DNA from: Bradyrhizobium sp. 190
Lineage (GTDB): Bacteria > Pseudomonadota > Alphaproteobacteria > Rhizobiales > Xanthobacteraceae
NCBI RefSeq assembly: GCF_023073415.1
Contig: NZ_JADPJL010000065.1
Coordinates: 62,001 to 126,000 of the forward strand
Length of the DNA stretch: 64,000 bases
Direction of reading: 5' to 3'
This document shows, piece by piece, positions 43,630-52,864 of this stretch. A program made the translations under genes and the position numbers. Numbering within the stretch: position 1 is the stretch's first letter; each line of letters opens with the position of its first letter. The notes under the pieces are model-generated. The model searched no databases and was not told where the DNA came from. It saw nothing but the letters and a program-made list of their open reading frames with translations.

Positions 43630-44949
43630 ATGGTCGCACCCCTGAGAGTGGGTATCGCGGGGCTCGGCACCGTTGGCGCCGAAGTAGTCCGCCTCATCGA
43701 AGCGCAGTCGCGGACGCTGTCCGAGCGCAGCGGGCGGGGCGTGCGCGTCGTTGCCGTCACCGCGCGCTCGAAAGCGAAAAAGCGCTCGCTGGACCTGCGC
43801 GGCATCGACTGGGCCAAAAGCCCGCTGGCGCTGGCCTCTGACCCCAACGTCGATTGCTTCGTCGAACTGATGGGCGGCTCCGGTGAGCCGGCTCTGTCGG
43901 CGACCGAGGCCGCGCTGAAGTCCGGCAAGTCGGTGGTAACCGCCAACAAGGCGCTGATCGCCAAGCATGGCGTGCGGCTGGCGAAGGCGGCCGAAAAGCA
44001 TGGCGGCGCGTTGAATTACGAGGCGGCGGTAGGGGCTGCCATTCCGGTCATCAAGACCCTTCGTGAAGGGCTTGCCGGCACCGGCGTCAACCGCGTCTAC
44101 GGCATCCTCAACGGCACCTGCAATTACATCCTGACCCGGATGGAGCAGGAGGGCCTGTCGTTTGCCGAATGCCTGAAGGATGCGCAGCGGCTCGGCTATG
44201 CCGAAGCCAATCCGTCCTTCGACGTCGATGGCCACGACACCGCGCAGAAGCTTGCGATCCTTGCCAGCCTCGCCTTCGGCACCAAGGTGGCACAGAGCGC
44301 GGTCTATGTCGAAGGCATCTCCTCGATCGCGCCGGAAGATCTGCGCGCGGCCGAAGAACTCGGCTACCGCGTAAAACTGCTCGGGGTTGCGGTGCGGACC
44401 GCCAAAGGCATCGAGCAGCGCGTGCATCCGACCATGGTGCCGAAATCATCCTCGATCGCGCAGGTGATGGGCGTCACCAACGCCGTCACCATCGATGGCG
44501 AAGGCATTCCCCCGATCACGCTGGTGGGACCCGGCGCCGGCGGTGCCGCGACGGCGTCCGCGGTCGTTGCCGATATCGCCGACGTGGCGCGCGGCATTCG
44601 CGCAAAACCGTTCGGACGCCCGGTGGAGCGGCTGCGCGAAACCAGCAAGGCTCCGATGGAGCGCCACGAGGGCGGCTACTACATCCGCCTGATGGCGCGT
44701 GACCTCGCCGGCACCGCCGCCACCATCGCCACGCGCCTGGCCGAACAGAAGATTTCACTGGAATCGATCGTGCAGCGGCATCCCGAAGGCGTCGATGCGA
44801 ACGGTTCTGCGAAGAAGGCGTCACCGGTTCCGGTAATCCTGATTACCTACGCTACGTCAGAGGATGCGGTGTATCGTGCGCTCGAAGCCGTTCAGCGCGA
44901 CAAGGTGATCAGCGGCCGGCCGCAGGTGATACGGATCGAGAAGAACTGA
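43630..44949 (+). CDS. hom: homoserine dehydrogenase
   Basis: A 439-residue enzyme reducing aspartate semialdehyde to homoserine for threonine and methionine. The NAD(P) site is VGIAGLGTVGAEVVRLIE; the catalytic region GILNGTCNYILTRM and GYAEANPSFDVDGHDTAQK carry the conserved residues; the C terminus from about 355 is an ACT domain for allosteric control. The ATG at 43630 (MVAPLRVGIAG) is preferred over the TTG at 43612. It is in one unit with the aminotransferase. Confidence 0.96.
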   Translation: MVAPLRVGIAGLGTVGAEVVRLIEAQSRTLSERSGRGVRVVAVTARSKAKKRSLDLRGIDWAKSPLALASDPNVDCFVELMGGSGEPALSATEAALKSGKSVVTANKALIAKHGVRLAKAAEKHGGALNYEAAVGAAIPVIKTLREGLAGTGVNRVYGILNGTCNYILTRMEQEGLSFAECLKDAQRLGYAEANPSFDVDGHDTAQKLAILASLAFGTKVAQSAVYVEGISSIAPEDLRAAEELGYRVKLLGVAVRTAKGIEQRVHPTMVPKSSSIAQVMGVTNAVTIDGEGIPPITLVGPGAGGAATASAVVADIADVARGIRAKPFGRPVERLRETSKAPMERHEGGYYIRLMARDLAGTAATIATRLAEQKISLESIVQRHPEGVDANGSAKKASPVPVILITYATSEDAVYRALEAVQRDKVISGRPQVIRIEKN

Positions 44950-45030
44950 CGCAGGATCCGAACGGATCGCGCGCCAAAAGGTTTGATTTGCGGACCGTGA
45001 GGCCCGTGCAGGTTTTAAAGGAGTGAGCCG

Positions 45031-46029
45031 ATGTCGACCCATATTTCCGTTCCGCCGCAATTGTTGCTCGAGCGCATCCTGACGCTCGAAATCGTGCGGG
45101 TGACGGAACGTGCTGCGGTTTCGGCCGCGCGGCTGCGCGGCCACGGTCAGGAGAAGGCGGCCGACCAGGCCGCGGTCGATGCGATGCGCCGCGAACTCAA
45201 CAAGCTGCCGATCGAAGGCACCGTCGTGATCGGCGAGGGCGAGCGCGACGAGGCGCCGATGCTGTTCATCGGCGAGAAGGTCGGGCTGAACGCAGGTCCC
45301 CAGGTCGATATCGCCGTCGACCCGCTCGAAGGCACCACGCTCTGCGCCAAGAACATGCCGGGCGCGATTGCTACCATGGCGATGGCCGATGGCGGCACGC
45401 TGTTGCACGCGCCCGACGTGTACATGGAGAAGCTCGCGGTCGGCCCGGGCTACGCCAAGGGCGTGGTCGAGCTCGACGCCTCGCCTGCCGACAATGTTCG
45501 CCGGCTCGCGAAAGCCAAGGGCGTCGAGCCTGGCGCAATCACCGTGCTGGTGCTCGATCGCCCGCGCCACGCCGATATCATCGCAGGCATCCGCTCGACC
45601 GGCGCCGCGGTGCGGCTGATCACCGACGGCGACGTGGCCGGCGTGATCCACTGCGCCGACCCTGACAACACCGGCGTCGATATGTATATCGGCACCGGCG
45701 GCGCGCCCGAAGGCGTGCTGGCCGCGGCGGCGCTGCGCTGCATCGGCGGCCAGATGCAGTGTCGGCTGATCCTCGACAGCGACGAGAAGCGGGAGCGCGC
45801 GCACAAGATGGGCGTGACCGATCCGAAGATGATCTACGGCATCGAGGACATGGTGCGGGGCGACTGCCTGTTCGCGGCCACTGGCGTCACCACGGGCTCG
45901 CTGCTGTCAGGCGTCAAGTTCCGCAAGGACGTGATCGAGACCGAAACGGTGGTGATGCGCTCGGTCACCGGCACGGTGCGCTACATCAAGGCGGAGCACC
46001 GGCAGTTGGATAAGTTTCATCTGGATTGA
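45031..46029 (+). CDS. glpX: class II fructose-1,6-bisphosphatase
   Basis: A 332-residue GlpX-type phosphatase of gluconeogenesis. Seen are the metal-site segments EGTVVIGEGERDEAPMLFIGE and DIAVDPLEGTT, and the substrate region VLDRPRH with GGAPEGVLAAAALRCIGG. It follows hom by 81 bases with AAGGAG upstream of the ATG, and may be cotranscribed. A long palindromic repeat follows it. Confidence 0.95.
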   Translation: MSTHISVPPQLLLERILTLEIVRVTERAAVSAARLRGHGQEKAADQAAVDAMRRELNKLPIEGTVVIGEGERDEAPMLFIGEKVGLNAGPQVDIAVDPLEGTTLCAKNMPGAIATMAMADGGTLLHAPDVYMEKLAVGPGYAKGVVELDASPADNVRRLAKAKGVEPGAITVLVLDRPRHADIIAGIRSTGAAVRLITDGDVAGVIHCADPDNTGVDMYIGTGGAPEGVLAAAALRCIGGQMQCRLILDSDEKRERAHKMGVTDPKMIYGIEDMVRGDCLFAATGVTTGSLLSGVKFRKDVIETETVVMRSVTGTVRYIKAEHRQLDKFHLD

Positions 46030-46041
46030 GGACGGCGACGA

Positions 46042-46145
46042 CGTCGTTCCGGGGCGATGCGAAGCATCGAACTATGGTGCGCAATTGCGCACCTGAGAAC
46101 CTCGAGATTCCGGGTCTGGTGCTAGCGCACCATCCCGGAATGACG
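46042..46145. repeat. dispersed palindromic element (CGTCGTTCCGGGGCGATGCG type)
   Basis: Outer arms CGTCGTTCCGGG (46042-46053) and CCCGGAATGACG (46134-46145) pair with one mismatch. Inside lie the perfect 18-base palindrome GGTGCGCAATTGCGCACC (46076-46093) and a second hairpin GGTGC-TAGC-GCACC. It is a cruciform-like intergenic repeat between glpX and the HAD gene; sequences of this type are frequent in Bradyrhizobium and Rhodopseudomonas. Confidence 0.88.
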
Positions 46146-46172
46146 ACAAGAAAAACAAGGGGAGGGGCTCGC

Positions 46173-46892
46173 ATGTCCGACGTGTCCGCGGTGAAGGCGC
46201 TGGTGTTCGACGTTTTCGGCACGGTTGTCGACTGGCGCACCAGCCTCATCAATGATTTTACCAAATGGTCGGAGACCTCGGGCATCCAGGCCGACTGGAC
46301 CGCTCTGGTCGATGGCTGGCGCGGCGTCTACATGGCCTCAATGGACGAGGTCCGAAAGCATCCCGAACGTGGCTATCAGATCCTGGATACGCTGCACCGG
46401 CGGTCGCTGGAAAAACTGGTCGCCGAGATGTCCATCAAGGGACTTGGTGACGCCGACCTGCACTACCTGACGATGGGCTGGCACCGCCTGCATCCCTGGC
46501 CGGACAGCGTGCCCGGACTGACGCGGCTGAAGAAGAACTACATCATCTCGCCGCTCTCCAACGGCAACGTCGCGCTGCTGACCAACATGGCAAAGTTCGC
46601 CGGTCTGCCGTGGGACCTCGTCATGTCGGCGGAATTGTTCGAGCACTACAAGCCCGATCCCGAAACCTATCTCGGCGCCGCCAAACTGCTGTGTCTGCCG
46701 CCGGAACAGGTGATGATGGTTGCCGCCCACAACAGCGATCTGAAAGCGGCGCAGCAGAACGGGCTGAAGACCGCCTTCGTCGCGCGTCCGACCGAATACG
46801 GCCCGCACCAGAAATATGATTTCGAGGCCAAGGGCGACTGGGACATCGTCGCCAAGGATTTTGGCGGGATTGCTGACCGGCTGGGGTGCTAG
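46173..46892 (+). CDS. haloacid dehalogenase type II (HAD family)
   Basis: A 239-residue HAD hydrolase. The nucleophile is Asp13 in LVFDVFGTVVDW, motif II is SPLSNGN, and motif III/IV is HYKPDPETYLGA with VAAHNSDLKAA. These match (S)-2-haloacid dehalogenases that release halide and hydroxy acid. The ATG at 46173 has GGGGAGG upstream; the frame open back to 46026 runs through the repeat and is not coding. Confidence 0.9.
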   Translation: MSDVSAVKALVFDVFGTVVDWRTSLINDFTKWSETSGIQADWTALVDGWRGVYMASMDEVRKHPERGYQILDTLHRRSLEKLVAEMSIKGLGDADLHYLTMGWHRLHPWPDSVPGLTRLKKNYIISPLSNGNVALLTNMAKFAGLPWDLVMSAELFEHYKPDPETYLGAAKLLCLPPEQVMMVAAHNSDLKAAQQNGLKTAFVARPTEYGPHQKYDFEAKGDWDIVAKDFGGIADRLGC

Positions 46893-46902
46893 TTCTCGCG
46901 CT

Positions 46903-46982
46903 GCATGGGTTGAGCCCTTCGCGAAACCCATCACATTCACTCCCCGCCGCTGATGGATATCGCTTCGCTCCACCCATCCTAC
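46903..46982. repeat. dispersed palindromic element (ATGGGTTGAGC type), imperfect
   Basis: The left arm GCATGGGTTGAGCCCTTCGC... (46903-46933) and the right arm from TGATGGATATCGC to CACCCATCCT (46951-46980) pair imperfectly around a short loop. It lies between the convergent HAD and chemotaxis-receptor-like genes. It resembles a further Bradyrhizobium repeat family. Confidence 0.7.
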
Positions 46983-46994
46983 GGGTCCGTGGGC

Positions 46995-48089
46995 CTATCC
47001 CGCGCCGCCCTGGATCACGCCGAACCAGCCGAGGCCCCTATACGTTTCGTAGCCGGGCGTGGCGTGGAACGCGACCAGTGCGCCGGAGCGGTCCTGGTGG
47101 AAGCCGGAGCGCCGTCCCTCCAGTGGAAGCGAGACGCGCTCGGTGAGCAGGCCCTGGCCGTCGGACGCCGCGATCACGCGGAAATTCGAATCGACCAGCA
47201 GCACGCGCGCCTTGTCGGCCGCGCCGACGCGCACGCCCTGGACGATGGCGCGGGCTTGCGGCTCCCAGTCGAAATGGACCGCCAGCACGCCGGTGGGTTT
47301 GCCATTGGCCTTGCCGCCGGCGCGAACGCTGGCGCAATAGGTGACGACCTGGGCGTTGCCGAGCAAAGGCTGGCATTCGACGTCGCCGACGGCGTATTCG
47401 TCGCCGGAGCGCAGGTCCCGTGCCGCGCGAAACCACTTGGTGTGCGCCACGTTCTGGCCCACGACGCCAAAGCGATCGGCGCGGCCGTTGGCGCGCACAT
47501 TGCCGTCGAGATCGCAGAGCCAGAGATCGAGATAGACGGTGTAGGCGCCGAGGATCACGGCCATCCGTTCGGACGCATGGGCTACGGCGGCAGCCTCCGG
47601 CGCCGCCGCGCAATCGACGACGGCGGAGTCGGTCGCCCACCAGCGCACGTCGCAGGTGCGCTCATAGAGATTGCGATCGATCAGCTCGATGGCGTTCAGC
47701 GACAGATCGACCATGCGCTCGCCACGCGAGCGGTCGGCCATCTGTGCGATCGAGTTCATCAGATTGCCGGTCCGGTTGGTGAGCTGGCTCTCGAGCTCGC
47801 GGGCGATGGTTTCGACCTGCTGGCCGACATTGCGGACTTCCTGCGCCACCACGGCAAAGCCCGCGCCTTGGGCGCCGGCGCGCGAGCTCTCGATCAGCGC
47901 GTTCAGCGCCAGCATCTTCATCTGGTTGGTGATCTTCTGGATTGACTTGGTCTTCTCGCAGGCGACCTGGTTGACCTCGGCGGTCAATCTGGCGATCAGC
48001 GCGGAAACGTCGGCTTCATCCTCGGCGCCTGCTGAACCAGCAGGCTGCTTTGCGAAGGTTGCGGTTTGGGAGCGAAGCGCGACGGACAT
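46995..48089 (-). CDS. soluble chemoreceptor-like protein with reversed domain order
   Basis: A 364-residue protein with no membrane segment. Residues about 50-90 are the conserved tip of a methyl-accepting chemotaxis signalling hairpin (ITNQMKMLALNALIESSRAG, then GFAVVAQEVRNVG), but with only short flanking helices. From about 130 to the end is a Cache/PAS-like sensory domain (AYTVYLDLWLCDLDGNV, VLAVHFDWEPQARAIV). So the signalling part precedes the sensor, the reverse of usual receptors. The ATG at 48089 (MSVALRSQ) is preferred over the upstream GTG. Whether it couples to CheA is unknown. Confidence 0.82.
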   Translation of the reverse strand: MSVALRSQTATFAKQPAGSAGAEDEADVSALIARLTAEVNQVACEKTKSIQKITNQMKMLALNALIESSRAGAQGAGFAVVAQEVRNVGQQVETIARELESQLTNRTGNLMNSIAQMADRSRGERMVDLSLNAIELIDRNLYERTCDVRWWATDSAVVDCAAAPEAAAVAHASERMAVILGAYTVYLDLWLCDLDGNVRANGRADRFGVVGQNVAHTKWFRAARDLRSGDEYAVGDVECQPLLGNAQVVTYCASVRAGGKANGKPTGVLAVHFDWEPQARAIVQGVRVGAADKARVLLVDSNFRVIAASDGQGLLTERVSLPLEGRRSGFHQDRSGALVAFHATPGYETYRGLGWFGVIQGGAG

Positions 48090-48398
48090 TGGCGGGAATT
48101 CCTCAGTCTTTGTGCGGAGGTCGATCTTCTGCGGATCGGCGGGACTCAACGAGGGCGTGTTGGGTCATTTGTCGGGGAACATGGCTAACGATTGGTTTAA
48201 ATTCGGCTGTCCCGCGGGTAGTTTGGCGGAACGCGCTGCATCTTCTTTGTGCAAGTTGCTTTTATCGGCAGCAGCCTACAGCAGGTGTCGTTGACGTGGT
48301 GCGAGATCTGCCGCCCGCGATTCGCCGGGGAGGGAGCGCGCTATCGCCTCGTTTGCGTTTGCCGCAGGGCCGCTTTGCCCCTATTTCTCGAAGGCATC
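48090..48398. other. divergent intergenic region between the receptor-like gene and recJ
   Basis: These 309 bases contain the promoters of both genes but no clear hexamers, palindrome or gene. The frame of recJ is open to 48249 but its family N terminus starts at 48399. Confidence 0.3.
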
Positions 48399-50240
48399 AT
48401 GACGCCTCCCGCATCCGCACTTCCCGTTGAACTACCGCCGGCGTTTCTCGGCGTGGCGCGTTCGGCGACGGGCAAATTGTGGCGCGACCGGCTCGATGCG
48501 CGAGGGGCGGCGCGAGCGCTGGCGATCACGCAGCGCTACCAGTTGCCGGAGATGCTGGCGCGCGTGCTGGCGGGCCGCGATGTCGGGATCGACGAGGTCG
48601 ACGATTTCCTCGATCCGACCATCCGCAAACTGATGCCCGATCCCCATACCGTGACGCAGATGGAGACGGCGGCGAGGCGCATTGCCGACGCGGCTGTGCG
48701 CGCCGAGAAGGTCGCGATCTTCGGCGATTACGATGTGGATGGTGCGACCTCGGCGGCGCTGCTGGCCTGGCATCTTCGCCATTGCGGGCTCGATCCCTTG
48801 ATCCACATCCCCGACCGCATCTTCGAGGGCTATGGGCCCAACGTCGAGGCGGTGCGTGGTCTCGCGGCCAAGGGCGCGACGCTGCTCGTCACGGTCGATT
48901 GCGGCACCACCAGCATCGAGCCGCTGGCGGAAGCACGGAAGCTCGAAATGTCCGTGGTCGTCATCGATCACCACCAGACCGGCGACGAATTGCCGGAGGT
49001 GGACGCGCTGGTGAACCCGAACCGGCCCGACGATCTCTCCGGCCTCGGTCATCTCGCAGCCGTCGGCCTCGTGCTGATCACACTGGTGGCGGTGAACCGT
49101 GAATTGCGCGGCCGCGGCTTCTGGAATGCCGAACGGCCCGAGCCGGATCTGCTCGGCATGCTGCACCATGTGGCGCTCGGCACCGTGGCCGACGTCGCGC
49201 CGCTGACCGGACTCAATCGCGCCTTCGTCGCCAAGGGCCTGATCGCGATGCGCCGCCGCGACCATGTCGGCCATACCGCGCTGATGGATGTGGCGCGGCT
49301 GAACGGCCCGCCCGAAGCCTGGCATCTCGGCTTCATGCTGGGGCCGCGCATCAATGCTGGCGGTCGGATCGGGCGTGCCGATTTAGGCGTGCGGCTGCTG
49401 CTGGAGGGCGATGTCTCGGAGGCCGCGCGGATCGCCGCCGAGCTCGACCGGCTCAACAGCGAGCGCCGCATCATCGAGCAGGCGGCCGAAGCGCAAGCCG
49501 AGGCCGAAGCGCTGGCTTCGCTCGGGCTTGAAGACAAGGGTGCGGTGATCGTGACCGCCGCCGAGGGTTGGCACCCCGGCATCGTTGGTCTCGTTGCCTC
49601 GCGGCTGAAGGAGAAGTTTGCGCGGCCGGCCTTTGCCATTGCGCTGGAGCCGGGGGGCATCGGCACCGGCTCGGGCCGCTCGATCTCGGGCGTCGATCTC
49701 GGAAAAGCCGTGCGGCAGGCGGTGAAAGAAAAACTGCTGATGAAGGGCGGCGGCCACGCCATGGCCGCGGGCGTGACGCTGCGCAAGGAGAGGCTCGCCG
49801 AGTTTCGCGCCTTCATGGAAAGCGCGCTGGCCGAGGACGTCGCCAATTCCCGTCACGAAAATGAGCTGTTCATCGATGGCGCCGTCAGCGCGCGCAGCGT
49901 GACGGTGGAATTCGCGACGATGCTGAACCGCGCCGGGCCGTTCGGGGCCGCCAATCCGGAGCCCGTGATCGCGCTGCCAGCGCATCAACTGGTCTATGCC
50001 GACGAAGTCGGCCAGGCGCATCTGCGCGTCCGCTTCAAGTCGGGTGACGGCGCGATCGTCAACGGCATCGCATTCCGGTCGATCGGCCAGAAGCTCGGCC
50101 ACGCGCTGACGCAAAACCGCGGCCAGCCGTTGCATGTCGCGGGTTCACTGGCGGTCGATCGTTTTCAAGGGTCGGAACGCGTGCAATTGCGCGTGACCGA
50201 CGTCGCGGTGCCGGATCCGGGACCGGCCTTGATCAGGTAG
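48399..50240 (+). CDS. recJ: single-stranded-DNA-specific exonuclease RecJ
   Basis: A 613-residue DHH-family exonuclease (5' to 3') for recombination and mismatch repair. Motifs: FGDYDVDGATSAALL, VTVDCGTT, VVIDHHQTGDELP (DHH) and, in the DHHA1 domain, GGGHAMAAGVTL; GPRINAGGRIGRADLGV is typical. A C-terminal OB-like domain follows. The ATG at 48399 has GAAGG upstream. The upstream in-frame extension (cysteine-rich) is not coding. Confidence 0.96.
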   Translation: MTPPASALPVELPPAFLGVARSATGKLWRDRLDARGAARALAITQRYQLPEMLARVLAGRDVGIDEVDDFLDPTIRKLMPDPHTVTQMETAARRIADAAVRAEKVAIFGDYDVDGATSAALLAWHLRHCGLDPLIHIPDRIFEGYGPNVEAVRGLAAKGATLLVTVDCGTTSIEPLAEARKLEMSVVVIDHHQTGDELPEVDALVNPNRPDDLSGLGHLAAVGLVLITLVAVNRELRGRGFWNAERPEPDLLGMLHHVALGTVADVAPLTGLNRAFVAKGLIAMRRRDHVGHTALMDVARLNGPPEAWHLGFMLGPRINAGGRIGRADLGVRLLLEGDVSEAARIAAELDRLNSERRIIEQAAEAQAEAEALASLGLEDKGAVIVTAAEGWHPGIVGLVASRLKEKFARPAFAIALEPGGIGTGSGRSISGVDLGKAVRQAVKEKLLMKGGGHAMAAGVTLRKERLAEFRAFMESALAEDVANSRHENELFIDGAVSARSVTVEFATMLNRAGPFGAANPEPVIALPAHQLVYADEVGQAHLRVRFKSGDGAIVNGIAFRSIGQKLGHALTQNRGQPLHVAGSLAVDRFQGSERVQLRVTDVAVPDPGPALIR

Positions 50241-50273
50241 TTCAACAACCAAGAACAACAAACGGGAGAAGAC

Positions 50274-51083
50274 ATGACAGGGCAGGTTCAGGGCAAGGTC
50301 GCGCTGGTGACGGGCGGCGCATCCGGCATTGGCGAAGCGGTTTCCGAATTGCTGGCGCGCGAGGGAGCCTCGGTCGCGGTGACCGATGTCGACGATTTGA
50401 AAGGCCCCGAGGTCGTGGCGCGAATCAAGAAGGCCGGTGGGGAGGCGAGCTTTTGGCACCACGACGTCACCAGTGAGGAACGCTGGATCGAGGTCGTTAC
50501 CGATGTCATGAAGCGCTACGGCCGGCTCGACGTGCTGGTCTCGAACGCCGGCATCGGCATTTCGGTGCCGTCGATCACCGAGATGTCGCTTTCGGACTGG
50601 CGGCGGCAGACCGCGATCAACCTCGACGGCGTGTTTCTCTCGGTGAAGCATTGCCTGCCCGCGATGCGCAAGACCGGCGGCGGCTCCGTCATCATGATGT
50701 CGTCGCTGGCCGGCCTGCGCGGCGCGGCCGGTCTTTCCGGCTATTGCGCAACCAAGGGCGGGGTGAGGCTGTTCGCCAAGGCCATTGCGATGGAATGCGC
50801 AACCTTCGGCGACGGCATCCGCGTCAACTCGGTGCATCCCGGAATCATCGACACGCCGATCTGGGGCAAGATTCCGACGGAGGCGGCGGGGCAGGGGCAG
50901 AACGCGCCGATCGATCCGGAGGAGCGGGCGAAGATGGTGACACCGCTCGGCCGCGCTGGCGAGGCTATGGAAATTGCGCAGGGCGTTTTGTATCTGGCGT
51001 CCGATGCCTCGCGCTACGTGACGGGGACCGAGCTCATTATTGACGGCGGCATGAACGCGGGCGGCGTGGCGCGGAGGGCGTGA
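50274..51083 (+). CDS. SDR family oxidoreductase
   Basis: A 269-residue short-chain dehydrogenase: cofactor motif TGGASGIG, NAG after strand four, catalytic SSLAGLRGAAGLSGYCATK, and the C-terminal YVTGTELIIDGGMNAGG. It follows recJ by 33 bases with GGGAGA before the ATG, so it may be read from the same transcript. It is probably a 3-oxoacyl/hydroxysteroid-type alcohol dehydrogenase of unknown substrate. Confidence 0.92.
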   Translation: MTGQVQGKVALVTGGASGIGEAVSELLAREGASVAVTDVDDLKGPEVVARIKKAGGEASFWHHDVTSEERWIEVVTDVMKRYGRLDVLVSNAGIGISVPSITEMSLSDWRRQTAINLDGVFLSVKHCLPAMRKTGGGSVIMMSSLAGLRGAAGLSGYCATKGGVRLFAKAIAMECATFGDGIRVNSVHPGIIDTPIWGKIPTEAAGQGQNAPIDPEERAKMVTPLGRAGEAMEIAQGVLYLASDASRYVTGTELIIDGGMNAGGVARRA

Positions 51084-51134
51084 GGCGTAAACCGTGGCGA
51101 AATTTGATTCTTCGCTGTGACGGGCGTCAGAGCT

Positions 51135-52058
51135 CTATTGGGGCGCTGCGGTGAATTGCGCCCGCAACCAAGCCTGCACGGCCTCGATCGGCTCGCCCAG
51201 CGGCCTGTCGCCGCTGCGCACCAGGTGCAGGGAGAAGCCTTCAAGCTCCGGTCCGAACGGGACCTCCAACGTGCCCTGCGCCAGCTCGTCGGAGACCAGC
51301 AGCAGGCTATGCAGCGCGATCCCGGCGCCAGCGACCGTCGCCTGGATTGCATGGGTCTCATCGCTGAAGCGCAGGCCCGCCCGCGCATCGATGCCGTCAA
51401 TGCCGGCAATTTTCATCCAGCGACGCCAAGTCGGATTGCGGGGATCGCGACGATACCAATCGAAATGTAGCAAGGTTGCTGACTGCAGGTCGCTCGTCTT
51501 CTTGATACCGAGACGCGGACTTACCACCGGCGCAAAGCGATCGACGGTCAGGGTCTCGGCGACCAGATCGGGATAGGGTCCGGGGCCATAGCGTAGGGCG
51601 AGATCAGCGCCCCCCGAACCGAGGTCGACGGCTTCCAGGGTCGCGAGCAACGTGAGATCGATGTCTGGTCGTGCCTTGCGAAATGCCGCGATGCGCGGCA
51701 CCAGCCACTTGGCCGCGAAAGCAGGTGTCGCGGAGAGCGTCACCACGGTGCGCCGCGGCATGCGGCTCAAGCCATCGATAACGCGCGCAAAGGAATCGAA
51801 GCCGTCGCGCAGGACGGGCAGCAATACTTGTCCTTCCGCTGTCAGCAAGACCTGGCGCGTCCGCCGCTCGAACAGCCGCACGCCAATCGCCACCTCCAAT
51901 TGCCGAATCTGATGGCTGATGGCGGTCGGCGTCACATGCAGTTCTTGAGCTGCACGCTTGAAGCTGAGATGCCGCGCGGCGGCCTCAAACGCACGCAGCC
52001 CGGCAAGCGGTGGGAGACGTCTCATTGGCAGGCTTACAGATGAATGCTGCTCATCCAT
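51135..52058 (-). CDS. LysR family transcriptional regulator (GcvA-like)
   Basis: A 307-residue LysR regulator. The N-terminal winged helix is at about 14-72 (LRAFEAAARHLSFKRAAQELHVTPTAISHQIRQLE), followed by the effector-binding domain (SATPAFAAKWLVPRIAAFR; DLALRYGPGPYPDL) of the GcvA/AmpR branch. It diverges from the azoreductase-like gene over 74 bases, the classical layout for a LysR protein and its target. Confidence 0.94.
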   Translation of the reverse strand: MDEQHSSVSLPMRRLPPLAGLRAFEAAARHLSFKRAAQELHVTPTAISHQIRQLEVAIGVRLFERRTRQVLLTAEGQVLLPVLRDGFDSFARVIDGLSRMPRRTVVTLSATPAFAAKWLVPRIAAFRKARPDIDLTLLATLEAVDLGSGGADLALRYGPGPYPDLVAETLTVDRFAPVVSPRLGIKKTSDLQSATLLHFDWYRRDPRNPTWRRWMKIAGIDGIDARAGLRFSDETHAIQATVAGAGIALHSLLLVSDELAQGTLEVPFGPELEGFSLHLVRSGDRPLGEPIEAVQAWLRAQFTAAPQ

Positions 52059-52068
52059 AAGGTGAGCA
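52048..52068. promoter_or_regulatory. candidate LysR operator
   Basis: TGCTCA-N9-TGAGCA is a perfect inverted repeat with a T-N-A layout as in LysR boxes. It overlaps the LysR start codon and lies 65 bases before the azoreductase start, so it could serve autoregulation. Confidence 0.4.
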
Positions 52069-52132
52069 ATTCGTGTTTGTCAATGCGTTAGCGACGCGCC
52101 ATTTCACCAGCATGGATGAACGGAGATACGCC

Positions 52133-52813
52133 ATGAACCTGCTAAGGATTGATGCCAGCGCGCGCGCCGACCGGTTCCCTCGGGGGTCGCACACACGCCG
52201 TCTTACCGAACGCTTCGTGCGGCGCTGGCTGCACCATCGCCCGAATGATTTGGTGATCGATCGGGATGTCGGCCAATCACCACCACGTCCGGTCACCGAA
52301 AAGTGGATCGGTGCGGCCTTCACCAAACCTGAGTTGCGCGAGCTGTGGATGAACGATGCGTTGGCGGAAAGTGATGCGCTGGTCGATGAACTGATCGCCG
52401 CCGATATGATCGTCGCTGGCGTGCCGATGTACAATTTCGGGATGCCGGCGCAGTTCAAGGCGTATATCGACAACGTTGTGCGGGTCGGCCGCACTTTCGG
52501 CTTTGACCGCGCACGGCCGGACAATCCTTATTCACAGCTGCTGGCCGGCATGGGCAAGCGTCTCGTCATCCTCGGTTCGCGGGGCGACTACGGCTACGAT
52601 CCGGGCGGCCGCCTCGCGCACATCAACCATGTGGAAGGGGCGGTGCGCGATGTATTTGGCTTCCTCGGCGTTACGGATTTCCACAGCATCGCCATCGAGT
52701 ATGACGAGTTCGGCGATGAACGCTTGAAGGCATCGATTGCGGCGGCCGAATGCGCGGTTGATGACCTTGCAGATCGACTGGCAAGGGAAGCGGAGCCGTT
52801 GGAGGCAGCTTGA
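52133..52813 (+). CDS. FMN-dependent NAD(P)H azoreductase/quinone reductase
   Basis: A 226-residue flavodoxin-like protein of the AzoR/NQO group: LLRIDASARADRFPRGSHTRRLTERF for the FMN phosphate, VAGVPMYNFGMPAQFKAYIDNVVRVGRTF for the isoalloxazine site, and SRGDYGYDP. It reduces quinones, azo dyes or nitro compounds with NAD(P)H. The ATG at 52133 has CGGAG upstream; the frame open to 52073 is not used. Probably controlled by the divergent LysR protein. Confidence 0.9.
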   Translation: MNLLRIDASARADRFPRGSHTRRLTERFVRRWLHHRPNDLVIDRDVGQSPPRPVTEKWIGAAFTKPELRELWMNDALAESDALVDELIAADMIVAGVPMYNFGMPAQFKAYIDNVVRVGRTFGFDRARPDNPYSQLLAGMGKRLVILGSRGDYGYDPGGRLAHINHVEGAVRDVFGFLGVTDFHSIAIEYDEFGDERLKASIAAAECAVDDLADRLAREAEPLEAA

Positions 52814-52864
52814 TCGGAGGCTCCATGGACGAGACGCCGGATCCGTGAGGTTGAGGCTGCGCGG

